A stretch of DNA of 64,000 nt from contig NC_019697.1 of the NCBI RefSeq assembly GCF_000317145.1, positions 4,786,886 to 4,850,885 on the forward strand. Reading direction: 5' to 3'. Source of the DNA: Chamaesiphon minutus PCC 6605 (GTDB lineage: Bacteria > Cyanobacteriota > Cyanobacteriia > Cyanobacteriales > Chamaesiphonaceae). The position numbers were made by a program, and so were the translations under genes. This document shows positions 48,944-56,631 of the stretch, one piece after another (the stretch's first letter is position 1; the number at the start of each line of letters is the position of its first letter). The notes beneath the pieces are model-generated. The model worked only from the letters and a program-made list of their open reading frames with translations. It made no database searches and was not told the origin of the DNA.

Positions 48944-50371
48944 ATGACTTACCAACTCCGAGATTACCAAACCGATTTGCTCGATCGCATCAATAAAGCC
49001 TGGTTCAGTGGACATCGATCGCTACTTTGCCAACTTCCAACAGGCGGCGGCAAAACGATCGTATTTTCCACAGTCGTACACCAAGCCAGCAAAAGCGGCT
49101 TAAAGTGCTTGGTGTTAGCCCACCGGGAGGAGTTAATTAAACAGGCGGCGGACAAGATAGAAATCATCACTAACGAGCCTGTGGGCATCATTAAGGCGGG
49201 GTATCCTGCTAACTACGATCGAGATATTCAAGTGGCCTCAGTTCAGTCTCTTGTCCGTCGTCTCGATCGCTGCCCCCAGTTCGATCTCATCGTCGTCGAT
49301 GAAGCCCACCACTCCACATCTCGCACTTACCGAACCATCCTCGATCGCTACCCCAACGCGCGGGTATTGGGCGTAACGGCAACCCCGATCAGGCTGGATG
49401 CCAAAGGCTTTCGCGGGATATTCGACGAGCTAATTTGTGGCGTTACTGTTTCCGAACTAATCGCCTCTGGTAGCCTATGCCAGTACAAATACTTCGCCAG
49501 CGAACGATCGATGTCAGTCGAGAATGTTGGCAAACGTCAGGGTGATTTTAAAACTGAAGATGTCGCCAGAGCTAACCCCGTCGCAGGTTTGGCGGGGGAT
49601 GTAGTCAAATCTTATCGGGATTATCTACCAGGGAAACAGGCTGTAATATTCTGCATCAACGTGGAACACTCGATCGCGATCGCCGAACATTTTAAAGCTG
49701 CTGGCATCATCGCCCATCATCTGGACGGGAACAGTAGCAGCGGGGAACGAGCCGATGTGATGACACAATTCACAGATAAACAGATTCAAGTCCTAACCAA
49801 CTGTGCGCTATTTGACGAGGGGCTGGACATCCCCTCGCTCGATGGGGTGATACTGGCACGTCCGACTCAATCCCTCAGCCGATTCCTGCAAATGGTGGGA
49901 CGCGCTCTTAGAGTCTGTGAGGGGAAAGAACACGCGATAATCATCGATCTAGCGGGCAATTACGAGCGGTTGGGAATGCCGGATGATGTTCGAGCCTGGA
50001 CTCTAGACGGGTTAGAGAAGAAACAGCGGGAACGATCGAAGCTGGTGCGGAATAAGGAGACAGGTGAGGTAGAGGAAATTGTTATCGACCTGACCCCAAC
50101 CGGAACCAAGTTCATTGAGATTGTTGGCCGCTCGATCGAACTAACTCCAGAGCTATCGTTTTGGATCGACAAGTGTAACCGGATATTGTTCGAGCGCGAG
50201 TTGAACGATCGTAAAGCCGCCTGGTGCATGTACCGACTAATGGAGTCTGAAACTAAGCCCCCGCTTGAAGCTTGGCAATATCTAGGTAAGAAGCTTGGGT
50301 ATCATCACGGTTGGGCAAAATACAAGTTTGCTGAGTGGCAGTCAATATCCGAGCGCGAGGTGTCAGCGTGA
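48944..50371 (+). CDS. DEAD/DEAH-box superfamily 2 helicase
   Basis: A 475-residue SF2 helicase with Q-like start QLRDYQTDLL, motif I LPTGGGKT (31-38), DEAH-box VVDEAHHS, motif III GVTATPIRLDA and C-terminal motif VI QMVGRALRVCEG. It resembles RadD/YejH-type helicases. The ATG directly follows the primase stop, and its own stop overlaps the nuclease start by 4 bases. It may process replication forks of the element or act on competing DNA. Confidence 0.9.
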   Translation: MTYQLRDYQTDLLDRINKAWFSGHRSLLCQLPTGGGKTIVFSTVVHQASKSGLKCLVLAHREELIKQAADKIEIITNEPVGIIKAGYPANYDRDIQVASVQSLVRRLDRCPQFDLIVVDEAHHSTSRTYRTILDRYPNARVLGVTATPIRLDAKGFRGIFDELICGVTVSELIASGSLCQYKYFASERSMSVENVGKRQGDFKTEDVARANPVAGLAGDVVKSYRDYLPGKQAVIFCINVEHSIAIAEHFKAAGIIAHHLDGNSSSGERADVMTQFTDKQIQVLTNCALFDEGLDIPSLDGVILARPTQSLSRFLQMVGRALRVCEGKEHAIIIDLAGNYERLGMPDDVRAWTLDGLEKKQRERSKLVRNKETGEVEEIVIDLTPTGTKFIEIVGRSIELTPELSFWIDKCNRILFERELNDRKAAWCMYRLMESETKPPLEAWQYLGKKLGYHHGWAKYKFAEWQSISEREVSA

Positions 50372-50721
50372 GCCATTTAGAGCAACAATTCGCGGATTTG
50401 TGGCTGTCCCTCTACCCTGATATCGATCTGCATTCCGAATACCGCTTCATCCCCCCGCGCCGCTACCGTTGGGACTTCTGCCACCTTAAATCTAAAGTAG
50501 CGATCGAGATTCAGGGTGGAGTGTGGATGCAGCGGAGCGGACACAGCGGGGGTACTGGACTGGTGAAAGACTACGAGAAACTGTGTTTGGCAGCGGCTCT
50601 TGGCTGGCGGGTGTTTCTTTTAGCAGACTCAATGATTAATGATGAGTATTTAAAGCTGATTGCTGAAGCGATCGAGCATTCCCCCAGACAACCACCAGGC
50701 GCAAACATCGAGTTAATTTGA
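50368..50721 (+). CDS. Short PD-(D/E)XK endonuclease-like protein
   Basis: A 117-residue protein from the GTG at 50368, which overlaps the helicase stop (GTGA). The likely active site is Asp36 in YRWDFCH with Glu47 and Gln49 in AIEIQGG, followed by a GTGLVKDYEK segment. This layout is common in short Vsr-like or phage nucleases. Fused expression with an SF2 helicase suggests a joint DNA-processing activity. The fold assignment is by eye. Confidence 0.75.
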   Translation: MSHLEQQFADLWLSLYPDIDLHSEYRFIPPRRYRWDFCHLKSKVAIEIQGGVWMQRSGHSGGTGLVKDYEKLCLAAALGWRVFLLADSMINDEYLKLIAEAIEHSPRQPPGANIELI

Positions 50722-50748
50722 CCGAAGAACCAACAATTACTAAATCCA

Positions 50749-51006
50749 ATGCAACTAACTAACATGGAAATCACCGCTGATATGGTAGCCAAACAAATCG
50801 CCGTCCAACTTCTCACCACCATTAACGGTGTGGCTAATGGGGAAGTCATCATCAGCAATGCGAAGGAACTAACCGAAGATCAATGGACGCGAGTCGAATC
50901 TATCTACCAGAATGCTGATGGGACTATAACTGTGGTTCTGAACGACAACACAGCTCTTTTAGAGTGGCTCAATGAGCAGTTCCAAACAGCCGATTGCAAC
51001 CAGTAA
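50749..51006 (+). CDS. Hypothetical element protein
   Basis: An 85-residue acidic protein (MQLTNMEITADMVAKQ; a second ATG five codons on also fits). It appears mixed alpha/beta. It lies between the nuclease and the terminase gene in the same operon. The stop codon is inside a 22-bp tandem duplication. No family recognised. Confidence 0.6.
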   Translation: MQLTNMEITADMVAKQIAVQLLTTINGVANGEVIISNAKELTEDQWTRVESIYQNADGTITVVLNDNTALLEWLNEQFQTADCNQ

Positions 51007-51037
51007 AAACCTCTATTGCAACCAGTAAAAACCTCTA
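50994..51037 (+). repeat. 22-bp tandem duplication over a stop codon
   Basis: A unit beginning TTGCAACCAGTAAAAACC occurs twice back to back (50994-51015 and 51016-51037). The first copy holds the TAA of the 85-residue gene. Confidence 0.92.
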
Positions 51038-51052
51038 TTGACTCAAATCGTT

Positions 51053-51571
51053 ATGTCACAGCCCTTATTAACCCCCAAACAAGAGAGATTCTGTCAGGAA
51101 TACATAATAGATCTCAACGCCACTCAAGCGGCAACTAGAGCGGGATATAGCGTCAAAACAGCAAATCAGCAAGCGGCTAGGATGTTGACGAATGTTAACA
51201 TTCAAGCCAGAATTGCTCAATTACAGGAGCAGAGACAAGAGCGTACCCAACTGACTCAAGATGAGGTAATCGATGAACTGGGGTTAATCGCACGGGCTAA
51301 TATCGAGGACTTTTTGACTATAGAAAACGAACAAGTCAAGCTTCAAGATTTCTCCAAAATTGACAGAAAGAAGTTAGGAGTCATTCAGAGTATTAAGAAA
51401 GGGCGCGATGGAAGTATCACACTGAGCCTACACAGCAAGATGTCAGCACTTGGAGAATTAGCTCAAATCATGGGACTGAAAACAGATCTTAATTTGGCGA
51501 TCGCTAGCTTTGCTAAATATGGAATCGATGTCAAACGGACGGAGGATGGTAAGTGGTTTATCCCAGATTAG
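51053..51571 (+). CDS. terS: Terminase small subunit (TerS)
   Basis: A 172-residue protein from the ATG at 51053. It begins LTPKQERFCQEYIIDLNAT and continues AATRAGYSVKTANQQAARML, the HTH of the Terminase_2 small-subunit family that recognises pac DNA. A coiled-coil or oligomerisation region follows. No large terminase or portal is present in the element. In SaPI-like satellites such a lone TerS redirects the helper phage packaging motor to satellite DNA. That role is inferred. Confidence 0.88.
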   Translation: MSQPLLTPKQERFCQEYIIDLNATQAATRAGYSVKTANQQAARMLTNVNIQARIAQLQEQRQERTQLTQDEVIDELGLIARANIEDFLTIENEQVKLQDFSKIDRKKLGVIQSIKKGRDGSITLSLHSKMSALGELAQIMGLKTDLNLAIASFAKYGIDVKRTEDGKWFIPD

Positions 51572-51661
51572 GGAGAAAGTCTGAAGCGATCGGACATTCC
51601 CCAGACAGCACCAGGTAATTAGTAATTATTCGTAACTTAGAGAGAGAAAATATCTTCCAAT

Positions 51662-52105
51662 TCAACTCAATTGCGTAGTCTCTGGATTTAACCACTGCCA
51701 AAAACATTCAGGGATATCGATATCCTTGATGGCTGAGACGTTCACTTCGGTTTGCTTAACACTCCAGTCTTTCTCGATTAGTAGTTCGGTTAGTTGCTGC
51801 CAATACTGGGGTTGTACCTTGGATATGTGGGAAAGGTGATTGGCTTTGTCTAAAAGTGCGTGGATATCCACGCACTTTATTATGTCTAAAATCTTTGCAG
51901 CTTCCTTGTATGGACGCAAGGTGCCTTCGCTTCGCCCTAATTCTCTGGCGTATTCTCTCAGTCCCCCTTTCTTCCCCCGTCCACCCTCTGACAGCTCCAC
52001 ATACTTAAGGGCGTGAATCCCAATTTCTAGGGGTGATAACTCGCCCTGAGAATTGGCTTTCACTAATTCTAGGAATGCTGCGTCGTTGTCTTGAGTCAGT
52101 GTCAT
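51662..52105 (-). CDS. ParB-like helix-turn-helix protein
   Basis: A 147-residue protein on the opposite strand. The segment GGLREYARELGRSEGTLRPYKEA is a good HTH, followed by helices as in KorB/ParB central domains (LDKANHLSHISK, EKDWSVKQTEVNV). The N-terminal CTPase part of ParB is absent. It may be a repressor or a segregation factor of the element. It is the last gene of a three-gene minus-strand set. Confidence 0.72.
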   Translation of the reverse strand: MTLTQDNDAAFLELVKANSQGELSPLEIGIHALKYVELSEGGRGKKGGLREYARELGRSEGTLRPYKEAAKILDIIKCVDIHALLDKANHLSHISKVQPQYWQQLTELLIEKDWSVKQTEVNVSAIKDIDIPECFWQWLNPETTQLS

Positions 52106-52111
52106 AGGGAG

Positions 52112-52306
52112 CTAAGGCTTAGAGGGTGGAATCATCGCGAATCGTTTACGGCGTTGTAGCCCTTGGATCGAAAGATGAATCATTTGGGCTAGTTCATTGT
52201 TACCAGCCATGACAGCGGCGTTATAGTCGTCGATGGCGTCGATTATTTCCGCTTCGATGTTGGCTAGGGCTGTGGCGTGAATGTCGTCGATCTCGAATGG
52301 TTTCAT
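52112..52306 (-). CDS. Small hypothetical element protein
   Basis: A 64-residue acidic helical protein (MKPFEIDDIHATALAN). Only 6 bases separate its stop from the ParB-like gene, so they are co-translated. No family recognised. Confidence 0.6.
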   Translation of the reverse strand: MKPFEIDDIHATALANIEAEIIDAIDDYNAAVMAGNNELAQMIHLSIQGLQRRKRFAMIPPSKP

Positions 52307-52371
52307 AGGTTCTATGGAGATGTTGAGTAGGTGGCTGTCCCGATTTGATTTCGGGACATCGCTAGTAGGGT

Positions 52372-52641
52372 TTACATGTAGTCAGGAATCTCGATCCGAC
52401 CGTGAGCCAAGTACTCAGCAGTAACGGCGGCTACAGCTTGCTCTAGAAGGCGGTAGGGTTGGTTATTGGTAACGAACACCTCGTCAGTCTCACCAACGCC
52501 AGCGGGGAGAATATCTAACCCCCAAGATGGGAAGATTTCGATGGTACCCATGAGTTGGTCACTCAAGAAGGCTTGAATACCCATGTGTGAGTGTTCGAGG
52601 CGGATAGCGGTTGAAATGGCGGCGTGATTTTGAGTTAGCAT
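52372..52641 (-). CDS. Small hypothetical element protein
   Basis: An 89-residue protein (MLTQNHAAISTAIRLEH), beta-rich in the middle (MGTIEIFPSWGLDIL). It is the first gene of the minus-strand set and faces the palindrome-rich region shared with the RHH regulator. No family recognised. Confidence 0.6.
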   Translation of the reverse strand: MLTQNHAAISTAIRLEHSHMGIQAFLSDQLMGTIEIFPSWGLDILPAGVGETDEVFVTNNQPYRLLEQAVAAVTAEYLAHGRIEIPDYM

Positions 52642-52789
52642 GATTGAACCTATTTACTTATTGGTTTATGGGTTGAGGGGCGATCGCTTACTTTTTGCGG
52701 AGGAGGCGATCGCTTTCTCATGTCTGTCAGTTGCGATTTGTCTAACTTTTGGCTTGTGGGTCGCATCCCGTTTCCATATACCTAATATA

Positions 52790-52933
52790 TCATTACCTGT
52801 AATTATTTGTCAATATGCATCATGCTCTATATTGATACACCATGCTTATGTATTTACATGATATTGACAGATAATTATCAAATTTAATTATGTGTTAATA
52901 CTTGTCATTATTTGATGTCATAATAGGTAATGA
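52790..52933. promoter_or_regulatory. Palindrome-rich divergent control region
   Basis: Nested inverted repeats: TCATTACCT (52790-52798) with AGGTAATGA (52925-52933), and a 17-bp pair with one mismatch, TAATTATTTGTCAATAT (52800-52816) with ATATTGACAGATAATTA (52861-52877). The last arm covers the ATG of the RHH gene. Very AT-rich, it fits an operator or an origin. Confidence 0.65.
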
Positions 52934-53364
52934 CCCGTACTTATATATTTATGACTGACGACTCAATGCGGATGGCATCGTTCAGAATCGATCGCGAAAT
53001 GTGGGCTAAGTTCTCAGCCATAGCCAAACGAGAGCGGTTAACTGCTACTGATGCCCTGACTGGATACATACAGAGATGTATCGATAATGATAAAACTGAG
53101 TATGGGGTAAATACCAGTAATGATGAAGCTGTAAGTACTGGTATTGACAGTAATGATAAACTCACTGAAACCATCATTACAGCGATGGGTACGATGTCAT
53201 TACCAACTAGAGAGGATGTAATGACGATGGTAAAGACAGCTATTGACACGTCAGTATCGGGGGAATTTGAAACCTTCAGGGCGGAACTGTTGGAAGTGTC
53301 AGAGTTTGCCCGCAATTTACAGGGGGAGATTGTGAAGGTAAAAAAGCCATTTGCGATCGTGTAA
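52930..53364 (+). CDS. Ribbon-helix-helix (CopG-like) regulator
   Basis: A 144-residue protein. Residues 14-50 (RMASFRIDREMWAKFSAIAK, then TATDALTGYIQRCID) have the beta strand plus two helices of a ribbon-helix-helix DNA-binding domain. The rest is helical and may oligomerise. The start codon is within an inverted repeat, suggesting autoregulation. It diverges from the small minus-strand operon and is a candidate master regulator of the element. Confidence 0.72.
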   Translation: MTRTYIFMTDDSMRMASFRIDREMWAKFSAIAKRERLTATDALTGYIQRCIDNDKTEYGVNTSNDEAVSTGIDSNDKLTETIITAMGTMSLPTREDVMTMVKTAIDTSVSGEFETFRAELLEVSEFARNLQGEIVKVKKPFAIV

Positions 53365-53382
53365 CTCCAGACACGATCGCAA
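53351..53382 (+). terminator. HIP1-containing hairpin at the RHH gene 3' end
   Basis: A perfect 12-bp stem (TTGCGATCGTGT and complement) with an 8-base loop, spanning the stop codon. It has no T run, so it may protect the RNA end rather than terminate. Confidence 0.45.
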
Positions 53383-53399
53383 AACCCGCTCAGGTTGAA

Positions 53400-53663
53400 A
53401 TGAATTTACCCGCTGCCAAGTCCAAACACGATAGCGAACCCGATTGGGTGACTAACGAGACTAGACCCATCTATAACAAGCTGAAAGATGCCCCTGAGCT
53501 ATTGGGCAAAGTACAGATAGCGATCGCGCAACATCCCGATAATAATTTGGAGTTAGCAGCGGCACTCCTCCCCATTGGGTTTCACAAAGCAGACGGGACG
53601 GCGTTGGGGAGTGATAAAATGCCTCGAATCAAGAAAGTAGCCAAAACCCTTTCCCAGAGCTAA
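53400..53663 (+). CDS. Small hypothetical element protein
   Basis: An 87-residue polar protein (MNLPAAKSKHDSEPDW) directly downstream of the RHH gene. The C-terminus is basic (MPRIKKVAKTLSQS). No family recognised. Confidence 0.55.
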   Translation: MNLPAAKSKHDSEPDWVTNETRPIYNKLKDAPELLGKVQIAIAQHPDNNLELAAALLPIGFHKADGTALGSDKMPRIKKVAKTLSQS

Positions 53664-54093
53664 TCATGAAAGTTTGTAGTCTTGTAACGGGACTGGATTC
53701 CTTGCTGTGGGCAATTTACCCGTAGGGGTAAGGTGCTTTGTAGTGTCTCCAGCACCAGAGGAAACCGATCGGTTGAATTGAACCCTTACCCGTCTCCTTA
53801 CCTAACCTTACCCGTCTATTCTGGCAAACGGGTAAGGTATCAAGCCAGACACCGAGCGGTTTTCAGTAATTTCTAACCCGCCTTACCCGCCTTACCCGTT
53901 TTTTTCCCAAAACTCTAGGCAGAAATAAAAGTGTCAAATCGATCGAGCATCGAACAAGGGTCAAATCTGAGATATGGACTACTTACCCCATATAATCGAA
54001 ATAGCCCCCACCAGTGAAGGCGAGGGCTAAATCGATCGAACGGACTGTTTGCAGCAGCGCGATCGATAGTAAACAAAGTACTTACTAAATATT
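53664..54093. other. Non-coding region with TTACCCG repeats
   Basis: This 430-base region of the element holds no supported gene. Its main content is the CCTTACCCG cluster listed next, plus a small TTACCCGTAGGGGTAA hairpin near 53717-53732. Confidence 0.55.
53783..53906. repeat. Cluster of CCTTACCCG motifs with hairpins
   Basis: The motif CTTACC(C/T) occurs at about 53785, 53797, 53807, 53882 and 53891 and inverted at 53829-53837. AAACGGGTAAGG (53826-53837) and CCTTACCCGTTT (53890-53901) are a perfect 12-bp inverted pair followed by a T run. A nearer partner at 53806-53815 gives a compact stem. Confidence 0.78.
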
Positions 54094-54387
54094 ATGACAG
54101 CAGCGACCGACACAGACATCAGGGAAATTAAAGATTTAATCACTGCTCTGGACAAAAAGATCGAGGGTTTAGATAAAAGGATCGAGGTAGGGTTCGCCAA
54201 GGTAGAGGGACAGATTAATACAGTCGAAGCCAAATTAGAGGGCAAGATCGACAAGCTAGAAGAGAGGACTAAGTTAGGTTTTTGGGGCTTTATTTTCCGA
54301 GGTACAGCATTAGCCGCGCTAGCCGCAATGACCGCCATCTTTGTTAAGTACCTGTTCCCAATTTTGCCACCAGTACCCCTAGGTTAA
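54094..54387 (+). CDS. Coiled-coil protein with C-terminal membrane anchor
   Basis: A 97-residue protein. Residues 5-65 are heptad-like (DIREIKDLITALDKKIEGLD and onward) and predict a coiled coil. Residues 70-92 form one membrane segment (FIFRGTALAALAAMTAIFVKY). The layout resembles the phage XhlA-like group and similar cyanobacterial proteins. It is the last gene before attR. Function unknown. Confidence 0.7.
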   Translation: MTAATDTDIREIKDLITALDKKIEGLDKRIEVGFAKVEGQINTVEAKLEGKIDKLEERTKLGFWGFIFRGTALAALAAMTAIFVKYLFPILPPVPLG

Positions 54388-54507
54388 TATTTTGGTAGTC
54401 GGTCTAAAAGTGGCTTGAAATTGGGTACTTCCCACTGTTTCACCCACTGTCTATTGGTGCTAACCCCTAAAAGCCTTTCCCCGTAACTATTTCACGCCTT
54501 GATGATG

Positions 54508-54557
54508 CTTCATTGGTAATGAAGAGGTCATGAGTTCAAGCCTCATTGAGGGCTTCG
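54508..54557 (+). repeat. attR, 50-bp direct repeat of the tRNA-Thr 3' part
   Basis: Identical to 44134-44183. The base before it differs (G versus A) as does the base after it (T versus G), so the repeat is exactly 50 bp. Confidence 0.95.
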
Positions 54558-54585
54558 TATTAAAAAATATTACGTTGAGGCTCTT

Positions 54586-54795
54586 GTGGATAACATTGTT
54601 CCTGAGAGCTATGTTTCGCTTCGTAATTTACCAATTGCTGTATCCACGATCGAAACTACGGTGCTGGGTAGGTTTGACACGGTTAACGCCAAAATCACCA
54701 AGCTTGAATCGAGTACGAACAATCTTTATCCCCAATCTTCTGAGTTAATAGTTATCAAGCCCCAGGATCGCGAGCAGGAAGTCAAGTTATCATAG
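54586..54795 (+). CDS. Short hypothetical protein outside attR
   Basis: A 69-residue frame starting GTG (MDNIVPESYVSLRNL), with a helical stretch STIETTVLGRFDTVNAKITK. It lies just outside the element, so it is either host sequence or a relic of an older one. Weak support. Confidence 0.35.
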   Translation: MDNIVPESYVSLRNLPIAVSTIETTVLGRFDTVNAKITKLESSTNNLYPQSSELIVIKPQDREQEVKLS

Positions 54796-54879
54796 ATAGC
54801 TAGGTATCGCACCTAGTGAATCCGGTGATGGGTTAATGACCCCAGCTAATGTTCGCTAACCAATAGCCACTGCTTAACA

Positions 54880-55416
54880 ATGGACTTTTCAGATAATAAT
54901 CTACTCATCATTTACCTAGCTGCATTCTTATCGATCTTAAGTGTTGCAGCATTCTTTGTGCTCAGACAAATTCTGAAGACTCGAAAAATTGAAAGTACTC
55001 TCACGAGATTAGAGAAGAAACTCAAAAACGAGCGCGGGACTATTCCTGAATATTACGAGCTAGGCAGTATTTATTTAGAAAAGAGAATGTTTGCCCAAGC
55101 ACTGATTGTCTTCAAAAAAGCCATTAAGCTTGAAGATGCCAATGTACCAGAAATGGCTCCTGTCTATAATGCTTTAGGATATGCATATTTCGGCCAAGAA
55201 CAGTACGATTTGGCCATCCGAAATTATAAAGAGGCAATCAAACTCGAACCAGAATATGTGATGGCTATGAATAATCTCGGCCATGCCTACGAGCAGAAAA
55301 AACTCACATCTCAAGCTTTAGATGTTTACGAACAGGCTCTAAAATTAGAGCCAAAAAATGAGACTGCAAAATATCGGAGTGAGTCATTACGTCGTCGTTT
55401 AGTCACTAGCAATTAA
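54880..55416 (+). CDS. ycf37: Ycf37-like TPR protein
   Basis: A 178-residue protein with one N-terminal membrane helix (LLIIYLAAFLSILSVAAFFV), a charged linker and three TPRs (PEYYELGSIYLEKRMF, APVYNALGYAYFGQEQ, AMNNLGHAYEQKKL). Length and layout match cyanobacterial Ycf37, which associates with photosystem I trimers and assists assembly at the thylakoid membrane. It is the first host gene to the right of the element. Confidence 0.8.
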   Translation: MDFSDNNLLIIYLAAFLSILSVAAFFVLRQILKTRKIESTLTRLEKKLKNERGTIPEYYELGSIYLEKRMFAQALIVFKKAIKLEDANVPEMAPVYNALGYAYFGQEQYDLAIRNYKEAIKLEPEYVMAMNNLGHAYEQKKLTSQALDVYEQALKLEPKNETAKYRSESLRRRLVTSN

Positions 55417-55537
55417 TTGATAATTAATAGTATTAGCGGAAAGATTAGGCTAAAAATGTGGGTGAAGAGATCGCCGAAGTATTACTAATTGTTGCTTTCT
55501 TGTCTTAAATGCTCGCAGTTTTAGTCCGATCGCGCCA

Positions 55538-55564
55538 TTAGGGTGGGCAATGCCCCACCAACTA
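55538..55564. repeat. Short palindromic repeat, copy 3
   Basis: TTAGGGTGGGCA and TGCCCCACCAACTA arms, related to copies near 19.4 and 32.2 kb. Confidence 0.55.
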
Positions 55565-55641
55565 GGTTTAGAATATTTTATGTTCGAGAATTATCTGTAC
55601 CTATTTAACTATCTACCGATTGAATATTAATGATTAAATAG

Positions 55642-56421
<780 letters not shown>

Positions 56422-56432
56422 CCAGCACTCCG

Positions 56433-56457
56433 CGCTCCCACATTGGGAGCGTCTTTT
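56433..56457 (+). terminator. Intrinsic terminator of fabG
   Basis: An 8-bp stem CGCTCCCA/TGGGAGCG with a 3-base loop and a GTCTTTT tail, 11 bases after the stop. Confidence 0.82.
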
Positions 56458-56631
56458 ACCTAGATAAACGGGAATGCCACTTTCAAGCAGCGCACTCGCT
56501 TGGCAGTGGCTCTATTTAATAGCTCGGTGGTTCCCAGCAATTTACAATTAAACTCTCCGACGGTTAGATCGGCGATCGGATAACCATTTATACAGGATAT
56601 TGTATATTAATTGCACCCACCAACTTAACCA

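Larger units (their letters stand above)
44134..54507. mobile_element. Integrated tRNA-Thr element, phage satellite (PICI-like) candidate, 10,374 bp
   Basis: The element is bounded by perfect 50-bp direct repeats and starts with a tyrosine integrase reading away from the tRNA. Cargo includes a primase/VapE helicase protein, SF2 helicase, short nuclease, terminase small subunit, ParB-like and RHH regulators and several small genes. No capsid, portal, tail, lysis or large-terminase gene is present, and no conjugation gene. The set int + primase-helicase + lone TerS is that of phage satellites. A defective prophage is the main alternative. Confidence 0.85.

Noticed and set aside
54797-54870. Structured-looking leader ahead of the Ycf37-like gene
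   Set aside because: I compared it by memory with c-di-AMP and glutamine riboswitch cores and found no convincing set of conserved blocks.
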